From: Mycetocola lacteus
Lineage (GTDB): Bacteria; Actinomycetota; Actinomycetes; Actinomycetales; Microbacteriaceae
Assembly: GCF_003667575.1 (NCBI RefSeq)
Contig: NZ_RCUY01000016.1
Coordinates: 1-64,000, forward strand
DNA length: 64,000 bases
Direction: 5' to 3'
Made by a program: the position numbers and the translations under genes. Position 1 is the first letter of the stretch; every line of letters starts with the position of its first letter. Positions 1 through 8,691 of this stretch are shown piece by piece. The notes under the pieces are model-generated. The model worked only from the letters and a program-made list of their open reading frames with translations, had not been told where the DNA came from and ran no database searches.

Positions 1-2
1 AC

Positions 3-1349
3 CATGAATCCCCGTACCCCTCGCGCCGCTCATCCCGAGCCCGTTCGCGTGTGGTCTTCAGCATCGCCCTCGCCGGCGTGAGTATCGGCGCCCTGACGGC
101 GTGTGGCGGTCCCGGAGGCGGGGGACCGGCCGCCGAAAACTCAAACACCGTGACCATCGCCACCAATATCGGTGGTGAGGAGGCGGCGCAGCTGGAAAAG
201 TCCTGGGCTGCATGGGCCAAGGACAACAACATCACCATCAAACTGAATACCGATAAGGGGTTTGAGCAGCGTATTCAGTCGCAGGTTCAGGCCAATAAGA
301 CCCCGGACCTGGCGATCTTCTCCCAACCCGGGTTGCTCGCCGACCTGGCGAAGAAAAAGGCCCTGCAACCGGCCAATGACGAGGTACAGGCGGCGCTGAA
401 AAAGAACTATCCCGCCGACTGGCAGCGCTATGGAACCGTTGATGGCACCGTCTACGGGGTACCGATCCTGGCAACCGTCAAGGGGTTCATCTGGTATTCG
501 CCGAGCCTATTCGCCGAGCGGGGGTGGGACGTTCCGGACACCTGGCAGGGCCTGCTGGATCTGACCGCCAAGATTCAGGCCGACACCTCCGCCCCGCCCT
601 GGTGTGCGGGATTCTCCGCCGGCGCGGCCAGCGGCTGGCCCGGAACCGACTGGATCGAAGACGTGGTCCTGCGTCAGTCCGGTCCCAAGGTCTACGACGA
701 CTGGGTGGAAAACAAGATCCCCTTCAGCGATCCGCGTATTCAGTCGGCGTTTGAGGAGACCGGGAAGATTCTGCTGAACCCCGACTACGTTAATGCGGGC
801 TTCGGAGGCCCCACCTCGATCAACGCCACCGGCTATGGCGACGAGATCGCCGCCGCCTTCAAATCCGGCAAGTGTGTCCTCACCCATCAGGCATCCTTCT
901 TCGACACGTTTGCCCAGAGCGCGGGACTCAGCGTCGGACCCGACGCCGACCTGTGGGCCTTCCCGACCCCGGGATTTGGCGCAGACGGTGGCAAGAACAA
1001 CGCGGTTACCGGGGCCGGCGACACCGTAGCGGCCTTCAATACCAAGGCTGCCTCGGCCAAGGTGCTCGCCTATCTGGCCTCGCCCGAGTGGGCAAACTCC
1101 CGGGTCAAGCTCGGGGGTGTGATCTCGCCCAACACCGGGCTGGATCCCGACGCCGCATCGAGCCCGATTCTCAAGGAGTCGATCTCGGTCCTGCAAAACC
1201 CCGACATTACCTTCCGGTTCGATGCCTCCGACCTGATGCCCGCGGCGGTGGGAACCACCTCGTTCCTCACCGGAATCACCGACTGGATCGACGGGGGATC
1301 CCTCTCGGATATCACCAAGAAAATCGACGCCAGCTGGCCCGTCAAGTAG
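3..1349 (+). CDS. Sugar (alpha-glucoside type) ABC transporter substrate-binding lipoprotein, 5' end probably outside window
   Basis: Extracellular solute-binding lipoprotein that would capture a sugar and hand it to the two permeases that follow at once. A lipobox (LTAC, lipidated Cys at codon 123 or so of the nucleotide sequence, 102-104) follows a hydrophobic segment. The reading frame is open to the window edge, and the codons before the GTG at 51 encode an Arg-rich stretch (RRSSRARSR), the expected charged n-region. I therefore place the true start upstream of the window rather than at GTG 51. The mature part has family 1 binding-protein features (a PDLAIF segment near the N-terminus, a GAGDTVAAF-like stretch, a TPGFG segment). 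The arrangement binding protein, MalF-like, MalG-like and the sequence resemblance point to the AglEFG alpha-glucoside type; the substrate is inference. No ATPase gene lies next to it, so a shared MsiK-like ATPase elsewhere is likely. Confidence 0.85.
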   Translation, partial: HESPYPSRRSSRARSRVVFSIALAGVSIGALTACGGPGGGGPAAENSNTVTIATNIGGEEAAQLEKSWAAWAKDNNITIKLNTDKGFEQRIQSQVQANKTPDLAIFSQPGLLADLAKKKALQPANDEVQAALKKNYPADWQRYGTVDGTVYGVPILATVKGFIWYSPSLFAERGWDVPDTWQGLLDLTAKIQADTSAPPWCAGFSAGAASGWPGTDWIEDVVLRQSGPKVYDDWVENKIPFSDPRIQSAFEETGKILLNPDYVNAGFGGPTSINATGYGDEIAAAFKSGKCVLTHQASFFDTFAQSAGLSVGPDADLWAFPTPGFGADGGKNNAVTGAGDTVAAFNTKAASAKVLAYLASPEWANSRVKLGGVISPNTGLDPDAASSPILKESISVLQNPDITFRFDASDLMPAAVGTTSFLTGITDWIDGGSLSDITKKIDASWPVK

Positions 1350-1364
1350 CCGGTAGGGCGCATA

Positions 1365-2498
1365 ATGCCTGAACTTTTCGATTGGATAGCCACGCTGCCG
1401 ATCCTGCTTCAGGGTGTGGTCATCATCGTGGTGTTTGTGGCCGTGGTGGGGCTGATCGTCCTGGCGGTGGAATTCCTTCCGCGGCCCGGCCGGGGCGGAA
1501 CGATCTTCCGGATCTCCCTGGCCGTGCTGGTGCCGGTAATTATTTTGGCGCTCCTGCATACATACGAAATTGCGATCGCCGGTGGTGCGCTGGTTGGGCT
1601 GGGACTGTTCCTGCTCGACCGGCGCGCCCGCCGGGGTGCGGGATCCCTCCTCCAGTTGTGGGCGTTCCTCGCCCCCGCCGGGGCTCTGCTGGTCCTGGGC
1701 TTGGTGATCCCGTTTATCCGCACCGTGCTGTTTGCATTTCAGGATGATTCGGGAACCGAGTTTGTGGGTTTCGAGAACTTTGCCTGGATCTTCTCTAATC
1801 CGGACAACCTGGTCACCGTGGTGAACACGCTGATCTGGGTGCTGGTGGCTCCCGCGGCCTCGACCCTCCTGGGGCTGATCTACGCGGTGTTTATCGACAA
1901 CAGTCGGGGCGAGAAGATCTACAAGCTGCTGGTATTTCTCCCGATGGCCATCTCATTTGTTGGAGCATCGATTATCTGGCGTCTGGTCTACCAGGCCCGT
2001 CCCGCCGATGAGGCGCAGGTTGGCCTGATGAACGCGGTGCTGGGGATGGTGGGACTGGGCCCGGTAGACCCGCTCTCCAGCGCCCCCGCCAACACCTTCG
2101 CGATGATCGTGGTTTTCGTGTGGATTCAGGTGGGGTTTGCGATGGTTGTGCTCTCCGCCGCAATTAAGGGGGTGCCCGCCGAGCAGCATGAGGCGGCGGC
2201 CCTGGACGGTGCGAGCGCCTTTCGCCGGTTTACCCAGGTCACCATTCCCTGGATTAGACCCACCCTGATCGTGGTGCTCTCGACCGCCTCGATCGCCTCA
2301 CTCAAGGTGTTTGACATCGTCATCGCCATGACCAACGGGCGTAATTCCTCCGGGGTGCTTGCACAACAGATGTATGAGCGCTTCACCCTGGGCGAAAACG
2401 GGCGGGCGGCGGCGTTTGCGCTGCTGCTGTGCGTTCTGGTGATCCCACTCATCGTGATTAACGTCCGCAATCTTCGTCGCAGCAGAGAGGGGCAGTAA
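1365..2498 (+). CDS. Sugar ABC transporter permease, MalF/AglF type
   Basis: Inner-membrane permease of a CUT1 sugar importer, 377 aa. It carries two or three extra hydrophobic segments at the N-terminus (about residues 10-85) before the standard six-helix permease core that begins near residue 100. The cytoplasmic EAA loop that docks on the ATPase is visible as EQHEAAALDGASAFRRF near residue 270. It starts 15 bases after the binding-protein stop and ends one base before the next permease start, so the three genes form one transcript. AglF-like proteins have a similar extended N-terminus. The family is secure; the alpha-glucoside specificity is inferred from all three genes together. Confidence 0.9.
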   Translation: MPELFDWIATLPILLQGVVIIVVFVAVVGLIVLAVEFLPRPGRGGTIFRISLAVLVPVIILALLHTYEIAIAGGALVGLGLFLLDRRARRGAGSLLQLWAFLAPAGALLVLGLVIPFIRTVLFAFQDDSGTEFVGFENFAWIFSNPDNLVTVVNTLIWVLVAPAASTLLGLIYAVFIDNSRGEKIYKLLVFLPMAISFVGASIIWRLVYQARPADEAQVGLMNAVLGMVGLGPVDPLSSAPANTFAMIVVFVWIQVGFAMVVLSAAIKGVPAEQHEAAALDGASAFRRFTQVTIPWIRPTLIVVLSTASIASLKVFDIVIAMTNGRNSSGVLAQQMYERFTLGENGRAAAFALLLCVLVIPLIVINVRNLRRSREGQ

Positions 2499-2499
2499 C

Positions 2500-3450
2500 A
2501 TGACCGCGAGTACGGTGCCTGATCAAAATACGCGCCCGAATCTCCCGTCCGACAAACCGCGGACGCTTGATCGGGTTCGAGAGAAACTCAGCTCCAAAAC
2601 CGCGACCATCGCCGCCCTGCTGATCGCGATTCTCTGGACTCTCCCAACGCTTGGCCTCCTGGTCTCCTCGTTTCGCACCCCCGATGCGGTAGCCACCAGC
2701 GGATGGTGGACCGCGTTCACCGATGGCGGGTTGACCCTGGATAACTACGAGGCGATCTTCGATCCCACCCGCGTGTACGTGAATATTGGGGAGGGCCTGC
2801 TCAACTCGTTAGCCATCACCATCCCCGGCGCGATCCTGCCCCTGGGGCTTGCGCTGTTGGCCGCCTACGCATTTGCGTGGATTCCGTTTCGCGGGCGCAA
2901 CTGGATATTCATCGGCATCTTTGCGCTGCAGATCGTGCCGATCCAGATGGTCATGGTGCCCCTGCTTCGGCTCTTCAGCAGCGGGGAAATCTTTGGGACC
3001 GTGGTGATCCGTCCACTCGGCGGTGACAGCGGGTTCGCCTCGATCTGGCTGGCTCATACGATCCTGGCACTCCCGTTGACGATCTTCCTGCTGCATAATT
3101 TCATCGCCAGTCTGCCCAACGACCTGTTCGAGGCCGCGCGGATTGACGGGGCCGGGCACGGGCAGATCTTCCTGCGGATCGTGCTGCCGCTGGCGATGCC
3201 GGCCATCGCCTCGATCGCGATCTTCCAGTTCCTCTGGGTGTGGAACGACCTGCTGATCGCCCTGGTCTTCTCCAGTAGCGATCAGAATCCGATCACGGTG
3301 ATGCTGACCAATATGGTGGGCACCCAGGGTCAGAACACGTTCCTGCTTTCGGCGGCCGCGTTTATCTCGATCGTCATTCCGCTGCTGGTGTTCCTGGGGC
3401 TTCAGCGCTATTTCGTGCGTGGGCTCCTGGCGGGGGCGACCAAGGGATAG
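2500..3450 (+). CDS. Sugar ABC transporter permease, MalG/AglG type
   Basis: Second permease of the CUT1 importer, 316 aa, with six predicted membrane helices. The EAA loop (EAARIDGAGHGQIFLRI, around residue 210) marks the ATPase contact. The N-terminal region, with a TLGLLVSSFRTPD segment followed by SGWWTAF and DNYEAIF, resembles AglG of alpha-glucoside transporters. Its ATG lies one base after the stop of the preceding permease (taa-c-atg), indicating translational coupling. A GC-rich hairpin follows the stop at 3470-3503 and probably ends the operon. No dedicated glycosidase or ATPase follows, so the sugar cannot be fixed from this window. Confidence 0.9.
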   Translation: MTASTVPDQNTRPNLPSDKPRTLDRVREKLSSKTATIAALLIAILWTLPTLGLLVSSFRTPDAVATSGWWTAFTDGGLTLDNYEAIFDPTRVYVNIGEGLLNSLAITIPGAILPLGLALLAAYAFAWIPFRGRNWIFIGIFALQIVPIQMVMVPLLRLFSSGEIFGTVVIRPLGGDSGFASIWLAHTILALPLTIFLLHNFIASLPNDLFEAARIDGAGHGQIFLRIVLPLAMPAIASIAIFQFLWVWNDLLIALVFSSSDQNPITVMLTNMVGTQGQNTFLLSAAAFISIVIPLLVFLGLQRYFVRGLLAGATKG

Positions 3451-3469
3451 GGCGTTTGTGAAGACGGAT

Positions 3470-3503
3470 GCGGCGGCACCGGGCGAATGCTTGGTGCCGC
3501 CGC
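3470..3503 (+). terminator. Hairpin after sugar ABC operon
   Basis: An 11-bp perfect stem (GCGGCGGCACC pairing with GGTGCCGCCGC) around a 12-base loop, 19 bases after the permease stop. There is no T-tract, so it may be a weak or factor-assisted terminator. Confidence 0.5.
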
Positions 3504-3558
3504 GTCGGGCACCCATACGGGGTGGGATTGTCTCGCCCGTGTGTCGAGCAAGCGGGAG

Positions 3559-3564
3559 TATGCT
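3559..3564 (+). promoter_or_regulatory. -10 box (TATGCT) for leaderless transcript at 3571
   Basis: TATGCT is followed by exactly six bases and then ATG at 3571. This is the same spacing as at six other starts in this window, so the transcript probably begins at the A of this ATG. Confidence 0.5.
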
Positions 3565-3570
3565 GACCGC

Positions 3571-3645
3571 ATGAGTATGCGCGCAGCGAGGGTGACAAAT
3601 AAGGGAGTCCGAGCCCCGGGACTCCGGGAAAACGCGGCCCGATGA
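3571..3645 (+). CDS. Putative 24-aa leader ORF coupled to the ABC exporter
   Basis: A short ORF (begins MSMRAARVTNK, ends RENAAR) starts at an ATG six bases after a TATGCT -10 box and stops at TGA 3643-3645. That stop overlaps the ATG of the ABC exporter (ATGA at 3642-3645). The exporter start itself has no good ribosome-binding site, so ribosomes that translate this leader from a leaderless mRNA could re-initiate at the exporter start. Both starts share the 11-mer ATGAGTATGCG, as if one arose from the other by local duplication. The peptide is basic and has no recognisable domain. It may have only a coupling role, or be fortuitous. Confidence 0.4.
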   Translation: MSMRAARVTNKGVRAPGLRENAAR

Positions 3646-5513
3646 GTATGCGGGGACCCGGCGGCGGAGGCGGCCGCGGCGGTGGACGGGTGAGCGGTGC
3701 GGATGAGTCCGCCCAGCGCGCCATGAACGCGCAGGCTCCCAAGATTCCCAACCTGCTGCGCCGTATCTTCTCCCTGTTTGCGCCGTATAAAACCAAGATC
3801 TACTTCACCATCGCGCTGGTCTTGGTGGGGGCTGCACTCTCGGTGCTCCCACCGCTGCTGGTGTCCCGCGCCTTTGATGACGGCCTGTTCCCCAAGGACG
3901 GCACCCCGAACCTGCCGGTGTTGACCACCATCGTCATCACGATGATTGTCATCTTTGTGCTCTCCACCGCACTCGGGGTCTGGCAAACCTGGCTCACCGC
4001 GACCGTGGGAAACTCGGTCATGGGCGACCTGCGGGTGCGCCTGTTCCGCCGCCTCCAGGAGATGGAGCTGAGCTTTTTCACCCGCACCAAGACCGGTGTG
4101 ATCCAGTCGCGCCTGCAAAACGATGTGGGTGGGGTCTCCTCGGTTCTCACCAACACGATCTCCAGCGTGCTGGGCAACATCGTCACGGTGATTGCTGCGC
4201 TGGTGGCGATGCTGATGCTCAACGTGCAGCTGACCATCATCGCGCTGATCCTGATGCCCGTGTTGGTGATCGCCCAGCGCCGGGTGGGCCAGGTGCGGGC
4301 GCGCATCGCGACCCAGACGCAGGAGTCGCTCTCCGAGATGACCGCGATCACCCAGGAGACCCTGAGCGTCTCGGGCATCCTGCTGGCCAAGAGCTTCGGC
4401 CGTCAGGAGGCCGAGATCGGCCGCTACCAGTCGGCGAATAAGGTGCAGGTGGGCCTCCAGGTGCGCCAGCAGATGAGCGGCCAGTGGTTCTTCGCGATGG
4501 TCAACATCTTCCTCTCCTCGATCCCGGCGATCGTCTACCTGGTCTCGGGCTATCTGATCACCGGCGGGGCGACGGATATCTCCGCCGGTGTGATCGTTGC
4601 CTTCACCACGGTGCAGTCGCGGCTGCTGTTCCCGCTGATCTCGATCATGCGGGTGGGCCTTGACCTGCAGACATCGGGCGCGCTGTTTGCCCGCATCTTC
4701 GAATATCTCGACCTGAAGCCTGCGATCGCCGACGCACCGGACGCGGTGAACGTGTCCCAGGCGAAGGGCCCGGCCGGGCAGATCGACTTCGACAACGTGA
4801 CCTTCCGCTATCCCGACGCCTCGGAGAGCGAACCGGCGACCCTGGACGGGGTGAGCTTCAGCATCCGTCCCGGCCAGTTTGCCGCGTTTGTGGGCCCCAG
4901 CGGCGCCGGTAAAACCACGATCTCGTACCTGATTCCGCGCTTCTACGACTCCACCGGCGGGACCGTGCGCTTCTCGGGCACCGCGGTGACCGACCTGACC
5001 CACGAGTCCCTGGTTGAGCGCATCGGTGTGGTCAATCAGGAAACCTACCTGTTCCACGCGTCCATCGCCGAGAACCTGCGCTACGCCAAGCCCGATGCGA
5101 CCGACGCCGAGCTGGAAGCGGCCGCCCGGGCTGCCAACATCCATGACACCATTGCTCGTTTCCCCGAGGGATACAACACCCTGGTGGGGGAGCGCGGCTA
5201 CCGGCTCTCCGGTGGCGAGAAGCAGCGGGTGGCCATCGCCCGGGTGCTGCTCAAGGATCCGCCCGTGCTGATCCTGGACGAGGCCACCAGCGCGCTGGAT
5301 ACCCTCTCCGAGCGGGTGGTGCAGCGTGCGCTCGAGCAGGCCTCGGAGGGACGCACCACCGTGGCGATCGCCCACCGACTCTCCACCGTGGTGTCCGCGG
5401 ACGTCATATTTGTGCTTGAGGGTGGGCACATCGTTGAGTCGGGAACCCACGAGGAACTGCTCGCTGCCGAGGGTTTGTATGCCCGCCTCTTCGCCGAGCA
5501 GATGCACGGCTAG
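3642..5513 (+). CDS. ABC transporter, fused permease and ATP-binding protein (exporter type)
   Basis: Half-transporter of the ABC exporter superfamily, 623 aa, expected to act as a dimer in the membrane. An unstructured Gly/Arg-rich N-terminus (residues 1-30) leads into a six-helix membrane domain (about 45-340) and then the nucleotide-binding domain. Walker A (GPSGAGKTT) lies near residue 416, the signature (LSGGEKQR) near 520, Walker B (VLILDEAT) near 543, and the switch His in IAHRLSTV near 575. All catalytic residues look intact. The start used is the ATG overlapping the stop of a 24-codon ORF; ATG at 3723 (before NAQAPKIPN) is an alternative. The cargo (drug, lipid or peptide) cannot be told from sequence. 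It stands alone between two hairpins, with no partner half-transporter. Confidence 0.9.
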   Translation: MSMRGPGGGGGRGGGRVSGADESAQRAMNAQAPKIPNLLRRIFSLFAPYKTKIYFTIALVLVGAALSVLPPLLVSRAFDDGLFPKDGTPNLPVLTTIVITMIVIFVLSTALGVWQTWLTATVGNSVMGDLRVRLFRRLQEMELSFFTRTKTGVIQSRLQNDVGGVSSVLTNTISSVLGNIVTVIAALVAMLMLNVQLTIIALILMPVLVIAQRRVGQVRARIATQTQESLSEMTAITQETLSVSGILLAKSFGRQEAEIGRYQSANKVQVGLQVRQQMSGQWFFAMVNIFLSSIPAIVYLVSGYLITGGATDISAGVIVAFTTVQSRLLFPLISIMRVGLDLQTSGALFARIFEYLDLKPAIADAPDAVNVSQAKGPAGQIDFDNVTFRYPDASESEPATLDGVSFSIRPGQFAAFVGPSGAGKTTISYLIPRFYDSTGGTVRFSGTAVTDLTHESLVERIGVVNQETYLFHASIAENLRYAKPDATDAELEAAARAANIHDTIARFPEGYNTLVGERGYRLSGGEKQRVAIARVLLKDPPVLILDEATSALDTLSERVVQRALEQASEGRTTVAIAHRLSTVVSADVIFVLEGGHIVESGTHEELLAAEGLYARLFAEQMHG

Positions 5514-5540
5514 CGGGCCGAATTCGTCGAAACGTAACAC

Positions 5541-5567
5541 TTGATTTCTGCCCGTTACAGTTAAGGT
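5541..5567 (+). promoter_or_regulatory. Candidate promoter for cbs
   Basis: TTGATT (5541-5546) and TAAGGT (5562-5567) lie upstream of cbs, with a short 15-base spacer. An AAGGA ribosome-binding site sits about 10 bases before the ATG at 5626. Confidence 0.35.
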
Positions 5568-5625
5568 TGCGGACGACCATCCGCCGCCGCCCGAAAACCC
5601 CGGGCGCGAGTAAGGAATCACACAC

Positions 5626-6993
5626 ATGAAGTACGCAGAGTCCGTGGTGGACCTGATCGGCAACACCCCGCTGGTCAAGCTGAACCGGGTCACCGAGGGC
5701 ATTACCGCAACCGTTTTGGTGAAGGTCGAGTACCTGAACCCCGGCGGCTCGGTGAAGGACCGCGTCGCGCTGAAGATGATCACCGAGGCCGAGAAGTCCG
5801 GTGAGCTGCTTCCGGGCGGCACGATCGTGGAACCCACCAGTGGAAACACGGGTGTGGGCCTGGCCCTGGTCGCCCAGCAGCGCGGATATAAGTGTGTGTT
5901 TGTCACCCCGGACAAGGTGGGTGAGGAAAAGCGCGACGTGCTCCGCGCCTACGGTGCCGAGGTTGTGGTGACCCCGACCTCGGTGAGCCCCGATTCCCCG
6001 CACTCCTACTATGCGGTCTCGGACCGGCTGACCGCCGAGATCCCCGGGGCCTATAAGCCCAACCAGTTCTTCAATGACAACGGTCCGTTGAGCCACTACG
6101 AGTCCACCGGGCCCGAGATTTGGCGCGACACCGACGGCAAGGTCACCCACTTTGTGGCCGGTGCCGGTACCGGCGGGACCATTTCGGGTGCCGCCCGCTT
6201 TCTGCGCGAGGTCTCGAATGACGGTGTGCGGATCATCGCCGCCGACCCCGAAGGCTCGATCTACTCGGGCGGCACCGGACGCCCCTACATCGTGGAGGGT
6301 GTGGGCGAGGACATGTGGCCGGGCACCTACTCTCCCGAGCTGGTGCACGAGGCCATTGCGATTGACGACGCCGAATCCTTCGCGATGACCCGCCGTCTGG
6401 CCCGTGAGGAGGGCCTGCTCGTTGGCGGATCCTCCGGCATGGCCGTGGCCGCCGGACTTCGCGTGGCCCGGACTCTGGGCCCCGAAGACGTGATGGTGAT
6501 CCTGCTGCCAGATTCCGGCCGCGGCTACCTCACCAAGGTCTTCAACGACACCTGGATGCGCGACCTCGGTTATGACCACGGCGAGGGCGAGACCCTGGCA
6601 AGCGTGCTGCCCGCAGACGTGAGTGCCGCGCTCCCGCGCCTCGCCCCCACGGACACCGTGACCGCAGCCAGCGCCCGTCTGCGCGAGCTCGGCTTGCCCG
6701 CCCTGCCCATCATCACCACCACCGAGGACCCGGTGCTCGGCGAGGTGTGGGGTGCGGTGCGCGAGTCTGACCTGCTCTCCGGCCTCCTGGCCGGTGAGAT
6801 TACCGCCGAGACCGCCGTGGACCGTGGCATCGGTGCCAATATCGCCACCATCGGTTCGGGCCGCAGCGTTGCCGAGGCACGCACAGCCCTTGAGGAGCAC
6901 GGCATCCTGCTGGTGCTGACCGACGGCAAGCCCGTGGCCATCCTGACCCCCGGCATCCTGATCGATGCCCTGGCCGAGAAGGCCTCCGCATAA
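5626..6993 (+). CDS. cbs: Cystathionine beta-synthase
   Basis: PLP enzyme condensing serine and homocysteine into cystathionine, the first step of reverse transsulfuration. Length is 455 aa. The fold-type II catalytic domain occupies about residues 1-310, with the PLP lysine in GGSVKDR (residue 44), the substrate-binding loop EPTSGNTGVGLA and the PLP-phosphate loop GAGTGGTISG. A pair of CBS regulatory domains fills the last ~120 residues, which separates Cbs from plain cysteine synthases (~310 aa). A good AAGGA site precedes the ATG. The cystathionine gamma-synthase/lyase gene lies 198 bases downstream, so the two probably form one sulfur amino-acid unit. The TAA stop overlaps the ATG of a 29-codon ORF (TAATG). 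Confidence 0.93.
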   Translation: MKYAESVVDLIGNTPLVKLNRVTEGITATVLVKVEYLNPGGSVKDRVALKMITEAEKSGELLPGGTIVEPTSGNTGVGLALVAQQRGYKCVFVTPDKVGEEKRDVLRAYGAEVVVTPTSVSPDSPHSYYAVSDRLTAEIPGAYKPNQFFNDNGPLSHYESTGPEIWRDTDGKVTHFVAGAGTGGTISGAARFLREVSNDGVRIIAADPEGSIYSGGTGRPYIVEGVGEDMWPGTYSPELVHEAIAIDDAESFAMTRRLAREEGLLVGGSSGMAVAAGLRVARTLGPEDVMVILLPDSGRGYLTKVFNDTWMRDLGYDHGEGETLASVLPADVSAALPRLAPTDTVTAASARLRELGLPALPIITTTEDPVLGEVWGAVRESDLLSGLLAGEITAETAVDRGIGANIATIGSGRSVAEARTALEEHGILLVLTDGKPVAILTPGILIDALAEKASA

Positions 6994-7082
6994 TGAGCAA
7001 CATTCATGGGGTTCCGGTGGCCGTTCTGGCCGCGACCGCGACCCAGAACGTGTCCGGCGCCACCGGCGAGTGTCCGCGCTAA
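6993..7082 (+). CDS. Possible 29-aa small ORF between cbs and metB
   Basis: An ORF beginning MSNIHGVPVAVL and ending GATGECPR starts at an ATG sharing one base with the cbs stop (TAATG), so it could be translated by re-initiation. It carries one Cys codon near its end. There is no homologue I recognise and no own ribosome-binding site. It may be a coupling or attenuation peptide of the sulfur operon, or chance. Confidence 0.22.
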   Translation: MSNIHGVPVAVLAATATQNVSGATGECPR

Positions 7083-7191
7083 TCGTCCCCAAACATCGCG
7101 TTTCGGGCGACTTTGTCGCCAGCCACTCCGGCGTGCCTCGCACGCCCTCTCCGCGCCTCGCGCACACACGTTTTTTCCGAAAGGACACCCC

Positions 7192-8358
7192 ATGACCCAC
7201 TCCGAAGGCTTCGCCACCCGCGCCATTCACGCCGGCCAGGAATTTGATCCGACCACCGGTGCCGTGATCCCGCCGCTCTACCTCACCTCGACCTTCGTCC
7301 AGGCGGGGATGGGCCAGCTGCGCGGAGGGTACGAGTACTCCCGCGGCGGCAACCCCACCCGCACCTCGCTGGAAACCCAGATGGCGGCGCTGGATAACGC
7401 CAAGCATGCGATCACCTTCTCCTCGGGACTCGCTGCCGAGGACGGCCTGCTGCGCGCGATCCTGCGTCCCGGCGACCACGTGGTGATCGGCAACGACGCC
7501 TACGGCGGAAGCTACCGCCTGATCAGCCGGATCTTCGGCCCGTGGGGCATCACCCACACGGTGGTGGACCTCGGCGACACCGCCGCGGTGGCCGCGGCGA
7601 TCACCGAGAACACCAAGCTGCTCTGGGTCGAGACCCCCTCCAACCCGCTGCTGGCGATCACCGACATTGCCGCGCTCGCCGAACTGGCCCATGCCAAGGA
7701 CGTGCGCGTGCTGGTGGATAACACCTTCGCGACCCCGGTATTGCAGCAGCCGCTGGCCCTCGGTGCGGACATCGTGGTGTACTCGACCACCAAGTACATC
7801 GGCGGCCACTCCGACGTCATCGGCGGCGCGATTGTGCTCAACGATGATGAGCTGGCCGAGGCCGTACGCTTCCAGCAGTTCGCCGTGGGTGCGATCTCCG
7901 CCCCGCTCGAGGCCTGGCTGACCACCCGCGGCATCAAGACCCTGCCGCTGCGTATGCGCCAGCACGGTGAGAACGCGCAGGCAGTGGCCGAGCTGCTGGA
8001 GTCGCGTCCCGAGGTCGAGCGTGTGTACTACCCGGGCCTGGAAAGCCACCCGGGACACGAGCTCGCCAAGAAGCAGATGAGCGGCTTTGGCGGCATGGTG
8101 TCCTTCGCCCTGCGCGGGGGACGCGAGGCGGCGATCGCGTTTGCCGAGAGCACCGAGCTGTTCCAGCTGGCCGAGTCCCTCGGCGGCGTGGAATCGCTGA
8201 TGAACTACCCGGCTCTGATGACCCACGCGTCGGTCGCCGGCACCGAGCTGGCCGTGCCTGAAAACGTGCTGCGCCTCTCGGTGGGCGTAGAAGACGTGGC
8301 GGACCTGCTGGCCGACCTGGAGCGCGCATTCGAGCGCACGGCCGCGCGACTGGCCTAG
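7192..8358 (+). CDS. metB: Cystathionine gamma-synthase / cystathionine gamma-lyase family PLP enzyme
   Basis: Cys/Met-metabolism PLP enzyme, 388 aa. Cystathionine gamma-synthase makes cystathionine from cysteine and an activated homoserine; the closely similar gamma-lyase breaks cystathionine to cysteine. The start chosen is ATG 7192 (MTHSEGFATRAIHAG) because it matches the family N-terminus and has an AAAGGAC site 6-7 bases upstream; the longer frame from 7006 adds a low-complexity tail without homology. The PLP lysine is in STTKYIGGHSD (residue 201), and the cofactor/substrate motif YSRGGNPTR is intact. The adjoining cbs argues for a role in reverse transsulfuration, so the physiological activity may be lyase rather than synthase. 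Sequence alone cannot separate these. Confidence 0.9.
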   Translation: MTHSEGFATRAIHAGQEFDPTTGAVIPPLYLTSTFVQAGMGQLRGGYEYSRGGNPTRTSLETQMAALDNAKHAITFSSGLAAEDGLLRAILRPGDHVVIGNDAYGGSYRLISRIFGPWGITHTVVDLGDTAAVAAAITENTKLLWVETPSNPLLAITDIAALAELAHAKDVRVLVDNTFATPVLQQPLALGADIVVYSTTKYIGGHSDVIGGAIVLNDDELAEAVRFQQFAVGAISAPLEAWLTTRGIKTLPLRMRQHGENAQAVAELLESRPEVERVYYPGLESHPGHELAKKQMSGFGGMVSFALRGGREAAIAFAESTELFQLAESLGGVESLMNYPALMTHASVAGTELAVPENVLRLSVGVEDVADLLADLERAFERTAARLA

Positions 8359-8410
8359 CGTTTCATATGAGGCTCGCGTTCGATCGCGGGCCGAACACTG
8401 ACGTACACAG

Positions 8411-8446
8411 CCGGGCGGATCCTCCCTGCGAGGGTCCGCCCGGTTT
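8411..8446 (+). terminator. Rho-independent terminator after metB
   Basis: A 13-bp stem (CCGGGCGGATCCT / AGGGTCCGCCCGG, one G-T pair) with a 7-base loop, then TTTCGT. It lies 52 bases after the metB stop. The remainder, 8447-8690, holds no convincing gene; only a short GC-rich ORF of unlikely composition is open there. Confidence 0.75.
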
Positions 8447-8691
8447 CGTGTGGGCGAACCGAATCGGGTGCCTCGGCCACGCAGAACGGGCGGGATGCCA
8501 CGCTCAACGGTCACCGAGTGGGCGCCATACCCGAAACAAAGCCCGGAAACAGGGCGTCCCGCTCGGGGGACAACCGGTTACGAAGCGGTCATTCGGGCGC
8601 GGGGAACGGGCGGGGGTGGGCAAAAAATCGCGTGTTAGTTTGAGAAAATCATCCCCCACGCAGTTTCACTCAATGAGGAGAAGTACGTTCC

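Noticed and set aside
4-50. ATG at position 4 as the start of the first binding protein
   Set aside because: It is in a different frame from the lipoprotein and hits no recognisable product.
3408-5915. An 835-aa open frame antisense to the ABC exporter
   Set aside because: Same reason: GC-rich antisense frame with His/Asp/Gln-rich low-complexity sequence, and the plus-strand gene has all catalytic motifs.
5404-8514. A 1036-aa open frame on the minus strand across cbs and metB
   Set aside because: It is a shadow: its composition is Gly/His/Arg-rich without domain sense, it has no ribosome-binding site, and it lies antisense to two clearly recognised enzymes.
8450-8638. A 62-aa ORF between metB and the MFS gene
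   Set aside because: Arg/Pro/Gly-rich shadow composition and no ribosome-binding site.
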